Shown: piece by piece, positions 1 through 7,136 of the stretch | Layout of the letters: every line of letters starts with the position of its first letter | Numbering within the stretch: position 1 is the first letter of the stretch | NCBI GenBank assembly: GCA_030672485.1 | Contig: DAOVGH010000065.1 | Coordinates: 1 to 12,250 of the forward strand | Length of the DNA stretch: 12,250 nucleotides | Reading direction: 5' to 3' | DNA from: Desulfobacterales bacterium | Lineage (GTDB): Bacteria; Desulfobacterota; DSM-4660; Desulfatiglandales; B25-G16 | Made by a program: the position numbers and the translations under genes | Notes under the pieces: model-generated | Seen by the model: the letters and a program-made list of their open reading frames with translations, nothing else | Told to the model about the DNA's origin: nothing | The model's database searches: none

Positions 1-1461
1 CTTAAGATCCAGGATATGACCTTCAGGGATGGTCATCAGTCCGTGCTGGCTACGAGAATGAGGACAGAGGATATGATTCCCATTGCTGAAAAGATGGATG
101 AGATAGGCTTCTGGGCCATGGAGATTTGGGGAGGGGCAACCTTTGATACCATGCACCGCTTTTTGGCAGAAGACCCCTGGGAAAGACCAAGGACACTCAA
201 AAAATACCTAAAGAAGACACCATTTTCTATGTTACTGAGGGGGCAGAATCTTGTTGGGTACAGAAATTATGCGGATGATGTAGTCAGGGCATTTGTGGAT
301 AAGACCTGCGAGATAGGGATTGATATCTTCAGGGTCTTTGATGCCCTGAATGATTTCAGGAATTTCCAGACCGCGGTAGAACGGATAAAGGCAAACGGAA
401 AACACTTTCAGGGGACAATCTGCTACTCCCTCACTGAGAGGCATTTAGGGGGTGAAGTGTTCAACTTGAAATACTACATGTCCAAGTGCAAGCAGCTGGA
501 GGGGATGGGCTCTGATACTATCTGTATCAAGGATATGGCCGGGATTGTTGCCCCCTACGATATCTATGAGCTTATCATAGAGCTCAAAAAGGAGGTCAAG
601 GTACCCATTCACTTGCACACTCACTATACGAGCGGAATGGGCTCAATGACCTATTTGAAGGCCATTGAGGCAGGTGTGGATATTGTTGACACATGTCTTG
701 CGCCCTTTGCCATGAGAACTGCTATGCCGGCTATAGAGCCGCTGATAGTTGCCCTTCAAGGCAGCCAAAGGGATATTGGCTTTGATCTAAACAAGCTCCT
801 TGAATTAGATGATTACCTTGAGACCATTGCACCGAAATATAGGGATTATCTCGCTACCAATAAGATGGCGGTTATAGACACTGGCGTTCTGGCCCACCAG
901 ATACCTGGTGGAATGATCTCCAATCTGGTAAGTCAGCTTAAGGAGGCCAATGCCCTCCACAGACTCTCTGAGGTCCATGCTGAGGTACCCATCACCAGAA
1001 GGGAGTTGGGCACTCCTCCTCTGGTTACGCCTACCTCCCAGATCGTTGGGGTGCAGGCCGTATTAAATGTACTCCTCGGGAGATATAAGATGATCACAAA
1101 TCAGGTGAAAGACCTGGCATATGGACTCTACGGCAAGACACCCACACCAGTTGACCTGGAGATTCAGAAGAGGATACTCAAGGGTTACAAAAGAGGCGAG
1201 ACACCTATCACTGGGAGGGCCGCCGATTTTATTGAGCCGGAGCTTGAGGAGGATCGAAAGAAGATCGGGGATCTTGCCAGAACCGAGGAAGATCTCCTTA
1301 CCTATGCCCTCTATCCCACCACAGGTGAACAGTTCTTGAAGTGGAAGTATGGCTTAGAGGAAATGCCCGATCAAGTCAAGCCAAAGACACTGGAGGATGT
1401 AAAAAAGGAGGATGAATTAATTGCCCAGGCAAAGGCCGAGGTTAACCCTCACAATAGGTAG
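1..1461 (+). CDS. Carboxyltransferase subunit of a biotin-dependent pyruvate/oxaloacetate (de)carboxylase, PycB/OadA/5S family (5' partial)
   Basis: Probably transfers a carboxyl group between biotin and pyruvate/oxaloacetate on the cytoplasmic side. The reading frame is open to the first base. The first Met (base 16) lies inside the conserved strand motif that ends in RDGHQS, so it is not the start; the true N-terminus lies just upstream and probably few residues are missing. Visible signatures are RDGHQSVLATRMRTEDM, EIWGGATFD, EDPWER, the lysine of CIKDMAG (529-531; the family's carboxylated metal-bridging Lys) and the His-rich metal strand IHLHTHYTSGMG (His codons at 610, 616 and 622). The C-terminal LTYALYP segment matches the conserved carboxyltransferase domain. 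The protein stops at NPHNR, where OadA-type fusions would continue into a biotinyl domain, so the biotin carrier must be a separate protein; none follows here. PycB, OadA alpha and the transcarboxylase 5S subunit cannot be told apart from this fragment. Confidence 0.86.
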   Translation, partial: LKIQDMTFRDGHQSVLATRMRTEDMIPIAEKMDEIGFWAMEIWGGATFDTMHRFLAEDPWERPRTLKKYLKKTPFSMLLRGQNLVGYRNYADDVVRAFVDKTCEIGIDIFRVFDALNDFRNFQTAVERIKANGKHFQGTICYSLTERHLGGEVFNLKYYMSKCKQLEGMGSDTICIKDMAGIVAPYDIYELIIELKKEVKVPIHLHTHYTSGMGSMTYLKAIEAGVDIVDTCLAPFAMRTAMPAIEPLIVALQGSQRDIGFDLNKLLELDDYLETIAPKYRDYLATNKMAVIDTGVLAHQIPGGMISNLVSQLKEANALHRLSEVHAEVPITRRELGTPPLVTPTSQIVGVQAVLNVLLGRYKMITNQVKDLAYGLYGKTPTPVDLEIQKRILKGYKRGETPITGRAADFIEPELEEDRKKIGDLARTEEDLLTYALYPTTGEQFLKWKYGLEEMPDQVKPKTLEDVKKEDELIAQAKAEVNPHNR

Positions 1462-1685
1462 TTGCACCCTATAGATAAATCTTTTTCCCTTATATACACA
1501 CTAAAGGTTGTCCTTAAGGTTTCTATTCTTGCGCCTCCCTTCTCCACCTTTGTCTTCCATCATTTTCAAGAAGACCTTTGTCCTCACGTTTTTCTCAAAA
1601 ATATCAGCCTTAAAAGGGGGAGGGTATTCTTGACTTTGTCTGGCTCTTTGGATAACAATAGACATTATTTGTAGAGCTTGAATGT
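1462..1685. other. Non-coding gap between carboxyltransferase gene and kdsA
   Basis: I see no credible gene here. Bases about 1519-1596 are strongly pyrimidine-rich on the + strand and contain a short imperfect direct repeat (ACCTTTGTC near 1545 and 1572). A perfect 8-base palindrome CCTTAAGG lies near 1513. No stem followed by a T-run was found, so there is no clear intrinsic terminator for the upstream gene. The 3' end carries the candidate kdsA promoter. The short open frame spanning most of the gap has no recognisable protein character. Confidence 0.5.
1630..1659 (+). promoter_or_regulatory. Possible sigma-70 promoter for kdsA
   Basis: TTGACT (1630-1635) matches five of six bases of the -35 consensus. 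After an 18-base spacer comes AACAAT (1654-1659), which matches four of six of the -10 consensus. A transcript would start near 1666, about 20 bases before the kdsA ATG. The change of function between the flanking genes and the 224-base gap make a promoter here likely, but the exact hexamers are inferred by eye. Confidence 0.35.
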
Positions 1686-2567
1686 ATGGTTATTGACAAG
1701 GAAAAAATCAAGGTATCCAAGGAGGTTAAGATAGGGGACCTGACGGTTGGGGGGAATGAACCTCTCTTTTTGATCTCGGGTCCCTGTGTAATAGAGAACG
1801 AAGAGATAACCCTTAAGGTGGCGAGGTTTTTGAAGGAATTAGCACAAAGGGTTAAAATTCCAGTGATATTCAAGAGTTCTTATGATAAGGCCAATCGAAC
1901 ATCAGTTGATTCCTTCAGGGGGCCAGGTTTGAATAAGGGATTGGAGATTCTTGAGGAGGTAAAGGCTGCTGTCGGCTTGCCGGTTCTATCAGACATACAC
2001 CGGGTGAGCGAGATTGAAAAGGCAGCGGAGATTTTGGATATTATTCAGATTCCTGCCTTTCTATCCCGCCAGACGGATTTGATCATAGAGGCAGCCAGAA
2101 CTAGTTTGCCAATAAATATAAAAAAAGGGCAATTCCTCTCCCCGTGGGATATGGAACAGGTTGTTTCAAAGGCTACCTCAATGGGCAATAACAGCGTTTT
2201 ATTGACAGAGAGGGGGACATCATTTGGTTACAATAATCTGATCGTGGACATGAGATCCGTATCTGTTATGAAGAATTTTGGATATCCGGTAGTATTTGAC
2301 GCAACCCATGGTGTACAACTGCCTGGGGGCCGGGGTACGTCTTCTGACGGGCAAAGGGAATTCGTGGCCCCTCTTGCAAGGGCTGCTATAGCCGCTGGTG
2401 CTGATGGGATTTTTTTGGAGATTCACCCAGATCCCGATTCAGCCCTCTCTGACGGACCAAATTCTCTTCCATTTGAGCAAGTTGAATCCCTTCTTATTAT
2501 GCTTAAGGAGATTCACCGGGTAGCCGGAGGAAAAGGAGGGGATGATCTTAGGAGTGTGGACAAATGA
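1686..2567 (+). CDS. kdsA: 2-dehydro-3-deoxyphosphooctonate aldolase (Kdo-8-phosphate synthase), metal-dependent type
   Basis: Cytoplasmic enzyme condensing phosphoenolpyruvate with arabinose-5-phosphate to give Kdo-8-phosphate, the precursor of the Kdo sugars that join lipid A to the LPS core. The 293-residue protein spans the whole TIM-barrel family. Motifs include GPCVIEN (32-38), FKSSYDKANR (62-71), SFRGPG (76-81), QIPAFLSRQTDL (121-132), KKGQFLSPWD (146-155), LTERGTSFGYNN (173-184), DATHGVQLPGG (205-215) and EIHPDPDSALSDG (245-257). Cys34, His208, Glu245 and Asp256 are all offset by 23 residues from the four metal ligands of the Aquifex enzyme as I recall them (Cys11, His185, Glu222, Asp233), so this is the metal-requiring class; the E. 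coli type has Asn in place of the Cys. The ATG is the only standard start after the in-frame stop at 1659; its ribosome binding site is weak. kdsC and kdsD, often nearby, are not found here. Confidence 0.97.
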   Translation: MVIDKEKIKVSKEVKIGDLTVGGNEPLFLISGPCVIENEEITLKVARFLKELAQRVKIPVIFKSSYDKANRTSVDSFRGPGLNKGLEILEEVKAAVGLPVLSDIHRVSEIEKAAEILDIIQIPAFLSRQTDLIIEAARTSLPINIKKGQFLSPWDMEQVVSKATSMGNNSVLLTERGTSFGYNNLIVDMRSVSVMKNFGYPVVFDATHGVQLPGGRGTSSDGQREFVAPLARAAIAAGADGIFLEIHPDPDSALSDGPNSLPFEQVESLLIMLKEIHRVAGGKGGDDLRSVDK

Positions 2568-2624
2568 TTGCTTTTAGTCAAAGCTCATTATCCTTTGCTT
2601 ATAGGGTAACTCTTGGTATAGTCT

Positions 2625-3197
2625 ATGAGAAAGATACCTATGATAATGTGGCCGATGATGGGGATTTTATTTCTCTTGATGATAGTTGCCTTTTTTCTTT
2701 TTAAGGTACCCCATTTGGCTATGGTCTCCTCAAAAACATCGAATCTGATACCCGGGGAATCCCTTAAAATCTGTGATATCAAATATAGCCAGGATTATAA
2801 GAATGGCGAAGGAAAATGGGAACTCAAGGCCAAAGAGGGCCGTATTTTAGAGAAAAGCCAGATGGTGGCCTTAAAAGGTGTTTCACTAAAATTAGACTCC
2901 TTTGAAGAACCCTCCTATACTATAAGAGGAAACGAGGGGGATTATTTTAGGGAAAGTGGAGACATTATTCTAAGGGGGGATGTAACGGGGAGGTCTACTA
3001 GCGGCTATCAGATAGAAACAAGTGTTTTAATCTACAGGCAAAAAAATGAATCTGTGGAAACGGACAAGCCTATAAGAGTGATTGGTCCCTTCTTTTACGT
3101 TGAGGGAGTCGGTCTTTACATTGATCTAAGAAAGAAAACATTTACTGTAAAGGGAAATGTCTTTACAATAGTTATGAGTGGAGATTTTTTCAGATGA
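2625..3197 (+). CDS. lptC: LPS export ABC transporter periplasmic protein LptC
   Basis: Bitopic inner-membrane protein that receives lipopolysaccharide from the LptBFG transporter and passes it to LptA. The 190-residue product has one N-terminal membrane segment (about 9-26, GILFLLMIVAFFLF) followed by a beta-rich periplasmic domain. Repeating turns such as WELKAKEG (60s), VSLKLDSF, YTIRGNEGDYF, GDIILRGDVTGRS and KTFTVKGNVFTIVMSG are the beta-jellyroll repeats of the LptC/OstA family. Sequence is poorly conserved in this family, so the call rests on topology, length and position directly before lptA and lptB. An in-frame TAG at 2619 limits the start to 2625 or an internal Met (2640 would follow a GAGAAAG stretch). 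The stop overlaps the lptA start in ATGA, indicating translational coupling. Confidence 0.86.
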   Translation: MRKIPMIMWPMMGILFLLMIVAFFLFKVPHLAMVSSKTSNLIPGESLKICDIKYSQDYKNGEGKWELKAKEGRILEKSQMVALKGVSLKLDSFEEPSYTIRGNEGDYFRESGDIILRGDVTGRSTSGYQIETSVLIYRQKNESVETDKPIRVIGPFFYVEGVGLYIDLRKKTFTVKGNVFTIVMSGDFFR

Positions 3198-3748
3198 GGA
3201 TCTCACTGCCCATTTTTCATTTCAGCGTGACCATTTTCCTCGTTTTTCTGGTGCTTCCTCAAGTCAATTCCCTTTCCCAGGTAAAGAAAACTCCCAAGAA
3301 GACCTCCTCAGAAAGCCCCATTGTTGTTCGCTCAAATAGCCTGGAGGTTGATCAGGAAAATAGGTTGATCATATTTGAAGGTAACGTTAGGGCCAAAGGA
3401 AGGGATATGGTGATAGATTGCAAGAAGATGATCGTGTACTATCTTAATAGCCCCACCAAAAATGAATCCAAAGCGGAGGCCAGAAGAATCGATAAGATTG
3501 TTGCCCTGGGGGATGTTACTATTAATAGCTCCAACGGTGCAGTAGCACGCGCAGGGAAGGCAGTTTTTTATCAGAACGAGGACAAGGCTGTGCTTACACA
3601 AAATCCCTCTATTCAACAAGGTCCAGATTTTGTAGAGGGACACCGGATAACTATATTCTTGAATGAAAACCGGAGTATAGTTGAGGGCAACAAAACAAAA
3701 AGGGTCAAGGCAACCATATTCCCCAAGGAGAAGAAACAGAAAGAGTGA
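3194..3748 (+). CDS. lptA: Lipopolysaccharide transport periplasmic protein LptA (OstA-like)
   Basis: Periplasmic bridge protein that carries LPS from LptC to the outer-membrane LptD/E complex. The N-terminus is a signal peptide (charged start, hydrophobic run about 8-22, possible cleavage after VNS near residue 26). Residues about 42-160 form the OstA domain: PIVVRSNSLEVDQENRLIIFEGNVRAKGRDMVIDCKKM-type repeats (given here in part) and VVALGDVTINSS-like strands, with alternating GNV/GDV turns typical of the family. The lysine-rich tail (KEKKQKE) is unusual but harmless-looking. The start overlaps the lptC stop by four bases and its stop overlaps the lptB GTG start, so three transport genes are coupled. 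The outer-membrane partner lptD is not in this window. Confidence 0.88.
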   Translation: MRISLPIFHFSVTIFLVFLVLPQVNSLSQVKKTPKKTSSESPIVVRSNSLEVDQENRLIIFEGNVRAKGRDMVIDCKKMIVYYLNSPTKNESKAEARRIDKIVALGDVTINSSNGAVARAGKAVFYQNEDKAVLTQNPSIQQGPDFVEGHRITIFLNENRSIVEGNKTKRVKATIFPKEKKQKE

Positions 3749-4485
3749 AAGAAGAGAACAACAGAGGTTCTCTGAAGGTAAGGGACCTTGTTAAGTCCTA
3801 CGGGAGGAGGGCGGTTGTAAACCGGGTGAATTTGGCGGTCAGCAGAGGACAGATCGTCGGACTCCTTGGACCGAATGGGGCCGGTAAAACCACTACTTTC
3901 TATATGATAGTTGGTTTGATTAGGGCTAAGGAGGGTCATATATTCCTGGATGGGCGGGATATTACTTATGAACCGATGTATATTAGGGCTCGGCAGGGGA
4001 TTAATTATCTCTCTCAGGAACCATCGGTGTTCAGAAAACTCACCGTTGAGCAAAACCTTTTGGCCATTATGGAGATTATCAATGTACCGGTTCAGGAAAG
4101 GGGGACATTTCTTCAGTCCCTTCTATCCGAGCTGAACATAGGCCATTTGGCCAAGCAAAAGGCCTTTTCTCTGTCTGGGGGCGAGAGGAGAAGACTGGAA
4201 ATTACAAGGTCCTTGATTACTAATCCCAAATTTATCTTACTTGATGAACCATTTGCAGGCATTGATCCTATGGCCATCAACGATATTAAGCAAATCGTTA
4301 AAGGGCTTAAGGAAAGGGGTCTGGGTATATTGATATCAGACCATAATGTCAGAGAAACCTTGGATGTTTGTGATCTTGCTTACATCATAAATGAGGGAGA
4401 GATCATCGAGTCCGGTACGCCTGAAAAGATTGCTGCAAGCGAGGTCGTTAGGTCAGTTTATCTAGGAGAAGGTTTCTATTTGTAG
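3745..4485 (+). CDS. lptB: LPS export ABC transporter ATP-binding protein LptB
   Basis: Cytoplasmic ATPase that powers extraction of lipopolysaccharide from the inner membrane together with LptF and LptG, which are encoded elsewhere. All ABC motifs are intact in the 246 residues: Walker A GPNGAGKT (42-49), Q-loop LSQEPSVF (Gln91), signature LSGGE (143-147), Walker B FILLDEP (163-169, catalytic Glu168), D-loop AGIDP and switch His200 in ISDHNVRET. YLSQEPSVFRKLTVEQN and FAGIDPMAINDIK are characteristic of LptB rather than of generic ABC proteins. The start is GTG, sharing four bases (GTGA) with the lptA stop; an AAGGAG about 14 bases upstream may help reinitiation. The length is normal for the family. 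Confidence 0.96.
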   Translation: MKEENNRGSLKVRDLVKSYGRRAVVNRVNLAVSRGQIVGLLGPNGAGKTTTFYMIVGLIRAKEGHIFLDGRDITYEPMYIRARQGINYLSQEPSVFRKLTVEQNLLAIMEIINVPVQERGTFLQSLLSELNIGHLAKQKAFSLSGGERRRLEITRSLITNPKFILLDEPFAGIDPMAINDIKQIVKGLKERGLGILISDHNVRETLDVCDLAYIINEGEIIESGTPEKIAASEVVRSVYLGEGFYL

Positions 4486-4505
4486 GTTTTGATTAGGTAC
4501 ATGCT

Positions 4506-5954
4506 ATGGCACTTGAGCTCAAACAATCACTCAGGATGAGCCAGCGTATAATAATGACGCCCCAGCTTCAGCAGGCCATCAAATTCTTGCAACTATCCAG
4601 GCTGGAACTCTGTCAGACAATAAATCAGGAGATGGAGATCAATCCATTATTGGAGGAGGTTCCAGCAGAGGATGAGATGGAGGAAACCTTGCCGCAGAAG
4701 GAGGGGAAAGAGGAATCCACCAAGGAAGAACCCGTATCAGAGGTAACGGTCAAAGAGACGATAAGGGAAGATTTCGATTGGGAGGCCTACATCTCGGAAT
4801 ATAACACGGCATGGGTAAGTCCCTCACACGAAGATACAGAAGATAGACCATCCTTTGAGAATTTGATTTCTTCCAAGACAAATCTTTGCTCCCATCTTAT
4901 GTGGCAATTACAGGTTAGCGATCTTGATGAAGTGCAAAAGGAGATCGGGAGATACATTATTGGTAATATAGACCCCGACGGGTATCTTAAGGCCTCTGTT
5001 GACAATATTATCCACTCTACCCGCAGATCAAGCGAGGAGATATTAAAGGTATTGGATATTATCCACGAGTTTGACCCTGTTGGTGTCGGGGCAACGGATA
5101 CCAGGGAGTGTCTGTTGATCCAGTTACGTTTTCAGGGTCTGGGGGGAAGTGTCGCTGAAAAAATCTTGACTGATCACATGAAACAACTTGAGAAAAAAAG
5201 ACATAGTCAGATTGCTAAAAGCTTGGGTGTTTCACTGGAGGAGGTTTTAAATGCTGTTTCTGTTATAGCTTCTTTGGAGCCTAAACCAGGCCGTTTCTAT
5301 AATGATGAGGAAACTATCTATGTAAGTCCCGATGTCTACATCTACAAAATGGGGGGCGAGTTCGTTATTGTTTTGAACGAGGATGGTCTTCCCAAATTAA
5401 GGATCAATGCTTTCTATAGAGAGACACTCGCCAAGAAAGATGATATATCCAGGGCTACGAGGGAATATATCCGGGATAAGCTAAATAGCGCCTCCTGGCT
5501 CATAAAGAGCATTCATCAAAGACAGAAGACAATCTATAAGGTCACAGAGAGCATTATCAAATTCCAGAAAGACTTCTTTGCATTTGGACCAGCGCATTTG
5601 AAACCAATGGTCTTGAGGGATGTAGCTGAAGATATTCAAATGCATGAATCTACTGTAAGCAGGGTCATGAATAACAAATATATGAACACCCATTTTGGTA
5701 TTTTCGAGCTCAGGCATTTTTTGAATAGTGGTATCCAATCCGTTAATGGAGTGGATAAGGTGGCCTCTTTGAGCGTTAAGGAGACCCTTAAGGAGATAAT
5801 TAGGAGTGAAGATAAGTCCAAACCCCTTAGCGACCAAAAGATAGCTACTATCTTAAAACGGTCGAATGTAGATATAGCCCGGAGGACTGTGGCCAAATAT
5901 AGAGAGGTGCTTAGAATCCTTCCAGCTAGTCAGAGGAAAAAACCTTACAGCTAG
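4506..5954 (+). CDS. rpoN: RNA polymerase sigma-54 factor
   Basis: Sigma factor recognising -24/-12 promoters and needing AAA+ activators; controls nitrogen, motility, envelope and other regulons. The 482 residues show the full domain order: glutamine-rich Region I (1-50, LKQSLRMSQRIIMTPQLQQAI and NPLLEE, given in part), an acidic variable Region II (about 52-105), the core-binding domain (about 110-300, with DLDEVQKEIGRYIIGNIDPDGYL-like text and FDPVGVGA), a helix-turn-helix (VAEDIQMHESTVSRV region) and the C-terminal RpoN box ARRTVAKYRE at 458-467, a perfect match to the family signature. The ATG lies 20 bases after lptB; an AGG at 4495-4497 could act as ribosome binding site. The lptB-rpoN neighbourhood is widely conserved in proteobacteria. 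Confidence 0.98.
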   Translation: MALELKQSLRMSQRIIMTPQLQQAIKFLQLSRLELCQTINQEMEINPLLEEVPAEDEMEETLPQKEGKEESTKEEPVSEVTVKETIREDFDWEAYISEYNTAWVSPSHEDTEDRPSFENLISSKTNLCSHLMWQLQVSDLDEVQKEIGRYIIGNIDPDGYLKASVDNIIHSTRRSSEEILKVLDIIHEFDPVGVGATDTRECLLIQLRFQGLGGSVAEKILTDHMKQLEKKRHSQIAKSLGVSLEEVLNAVSVIASLEPKPGRFYNDEETIYVSPDVYIYKMGGEFVIVLNEDGLPKLRINAFYRETLAKKDDISRATREYIRDKLNSASWLIKSIHQRQKTIYKVTESIIKFQKDFFAFGPAHLKPMVLRDVAEDIQMHESTVSRVMNNKYMNTHFGIFELRHFLNSGIQSVNGVDKVASLSVKETLKEIIRSEDKSKPLSDQKIATILKRSNVDIARRTVAKYREVLRILPASQRKKPYS

Positions 5955-5995
5955 GTTTGCCAGATCTACTCATTACTTTTGAAGGGGCCATGATT

Positions 5996-6080
5996 GGTGT
6001 TTGACGTTCAGCTATTTTTTGACCCTGTCCGCGTGCGGCGGATAACGTGGACTCACTGTCACAAAGTGGGGTCAAACATC
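5996..6080 (+). promoter_or_regulatory. Structured rpoN-hpf gap: candidate three-way-junction leader with a competing arm
   Basis: Three stems nest with almost no spare bases: outer TTTGACCC (6018-6025) with GGGTCAAA (6069-6076); inner GTCCGCG (6027-6033) with CGTGGAC (6046-6052, one G-U pair); and CACT (6054-6057) with AGTG (6065-6068). Only 6026 and 6053 remain unpaired at the junction. A second upstream arm, GGTGTTTGAC (5996-6005), can pair instead with GTCAAACATC (6071-6080) through ten pairs, one of them G-U, so two folds exclude each other. The hpf ribosome binding site begins 11 bases downstream. No T-run follows on either strand, so it is not a standard terminator. It matches no riboswitch class I know; function is unknown. 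Confidence 0.4.
6019..6046 (+). promoter_or_regulatory. Possible sigma-70 promoter for hpf (alternative reading of the structured gap)
   Basis: TTGACC (6019-6024) and GATAAC (6041-6046) are separated by 16 bases and match the -35 and -10 consensus at five and four of six positions. If used, transcription would start near 6053 and the full three-way fold would not be made from this start. No convincing -24/-12 element for sigma-54 was found in this gap. Weak evidence by eye only. Confidence 0.22.
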
Positions 6081-6090
6081 CGATTTCTTT

Positions 6091-6097
6091 GGGGGAG
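6091..6097 (+). promoter_or_regulatory. Ribosome binding site of hpf
   Basis: GGGGGAG lies about five bases before the hpf ATG at 6103. It is a strong purine-rich site and fixes that start. Confidence 0.65.
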
Positions 6098-6102
6098 ATA
6101 AG

Positions 6103-6645
6103 ATGGAGATATCGGTTACTTTTAGGCATATGGAACCATCAGCAGAATTAAAATCTTATGTAGAGGAAAAGGTCTATAAGGTGAAGAAGTACTTCGATTC
6201 TCCTGTTGAGGCCCAGATTGTTCTAAAGGTGGAAAAATTTAGGCACATCGCTGACATGACTTTATGTATTGATGGAAATAAGATTAAGGCTGTGGAGGAG
6301 ACCGGTGATATGTATTCGTCTGTTGATCAGATAATGGATAAGATAGAGGAACAGCTCAGGCGATTATTGTCTCGAAAAAGGGACTTTAAATTGGAGAATA
6401 TCAAAGGAGGGGATTTCTTAAATGGTGAGATAGAAGCCCAAGATACCTTGACTGAATCAGAGCCTAAGATAATAAAGACGGAGAGAGCGGATGTAAAGCC
6501 TATGGATATAAATGAGGCGGTAATGCAATTAGACTTATCAAAGAGAAATTTTCTTGTGTTTACCAATTCTAAATCCAAAAACATTAACGTTATCTACAAG
6601 CGAAAAGATGGAGATTTAGGTCTTATTGAGACTTCTGCCAAATAG
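6103..6645 (+). CDS. hpf: Long-form ribosome hibernation promoting factor
   Basis: Binds the decoding region of the small ribosomal subunit in slow growth or starvation and drives 100S ribosome dimers. At 180 residues it is the long form: an N-terminal HPF/YfiA/RaiA domain (1 to about 95, EISVTFRHMEPSAELKSYVE and KIEEQLRRLLSRKRD) joined by a charged linker to a C-terminal dimerisation domain (about 130-177, KPMDINEAVMQLDL, FLVFTN, INVIYKRKDGDLGLIE). Long forms dimerise ribosomes alone, whereas the short form works with RMF. It lies between rpoN and ptsN, a common arrangement in which hpf belongs to the sigma-54/PTS-Ntr group. The 148-base gap upstream and strong ribosome binding site suggest some expression independent of rpoN. 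The linker is acidic and poorly conserved, as usual. Confidence 0.95.
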   Translation: MEISVTFRHMEPSAELKSYVEEKVYKVKKYFDSPVEAQIVLKVEKFRHIADMTLCIDGNKIKAVEETGDMYSSVDQIMDKIEEQLRRLLSRKRDFKLENIKGGDFLNGEIEAQDTLTESEPKIIKTERADVKPMDINEAVMQLDLSKRNFLVFTNSKSKNINVIYKRKDGDLGLIETSAK

Positions 6646-6665
6646 TTAATGTCAAGGGTACGGGA

Positions 6666-7136
6666 ATGAAACTTTCAGAAATATTTAAGCCACAGTTCAT
6701 TATCATTGATCTGAAGGCTCATGATAAAAAAGGGGTTCTGGAAGAGCTCTCACAGGTTATAACTGAGCAAGAGACATCCCTGAATAAAGGGATTTTACTT
6801 CAGGTTCTATTGGAGAGAGAGAGGCTGGGAAGCACTGGCATAGGTGATGGGATTGCTTTGCCGCATGGAAAATTAAGAGAATTGGATAAACTCTTAATCT
6901 CTTTTGGCAGAAGCATTAATGGCCTGGACTTTGATTCCATAGACGAACAACCTGCATATCTTTTCTTTCTTTTGCTTGCCCCTGAGAATTCAGCCGGTGT
7001 GCATCTGAAATCCCTGGCCAAGATATCAAAGATGTTAAAAGATGGTAGTTTTAGGCAGCGGTTGATGGGGGCAAAAACAAGGGAAGAGATCTACAGGATT
7101 ATAATAGATAAGGATGAGGAGTTACGACTTCTTTAA
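6666..7136 (+). CDS. ptsN: Nitrogen-regulatory PTS protein EIIA-Ntr
   Basis: Regulatory phosphocarrier of the nitrogen PTS; its phosphorylation state modulates potassium transport, sensor kinases and other targets rather than sugar uptake. The 156-residue EIIA type-2 (fructose/mannitol-type) domain is complete: LLQVLLERERLGSTGIGDGIALPHGK carries the phosphorylated His67 (motif cited in part), followed by FFLLLAPENSAGVHLKSLAKIS with His113 in the second conserved His position. ATG at 6666 is 20 bases after hpf, preceded by AAGGG and GGGA stretches. The stop overlaps the next start by one base (TAATG). PtsN normally receives phosphate from PtsO/HPr and PtsP/EI; neither partner, nor rapZ or hprK that often follow, is encoded in the window. 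Confidence 0.93.
   Translation: MKLSEIFKPQFIIIDLKAHDKKGVLEELSQVITEQETSLNKGILLQVLLERERLGSTGIGDGIALPHGKLRELDKLLISFGRSINGLDFDSIDEQPAYLFFLLLAPENSAGVHLKSLAKISKMLKDGSFRQRLMGAKTREEIYRIIIDKDEELRLL

Noticed and set aside
1462..1674. 70-codon open frame directly after the carboxyltransferase gene
   Set aside because: It starts immediately after the previous stop without a standard ribosome binding site, has low-complexity translated sequence with no family resemblance, and sits in pyrimidine-rich spacer DNA.
3613..4053. 146-codon open frame on the - strand over lptA/lptB
   Set aside because: Antisense to the conserved LptB N-terminal half; no motif and no upstream signals.
5481..5837. Two overlapping - strand open frames inside rpoN
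   Set aside because: They oppose the highly conserved sigma-54 C-terminal region, and their translations show no family features.
6018..6076. Intrinsic terminator after rpoN
   Set aside because: The inverted repeat has its T-run on the 5' side and no T-run after the 3' arm; the reverse strand also lacks one.
5955..6102. Sigma-54 (-24/-12) promoter upstream of hpf
   Set aside because: I looked for GG and GC dinucleotides at the required ten-base spacing within a TGGCAC/TTGC-like context and found no acceptable match.
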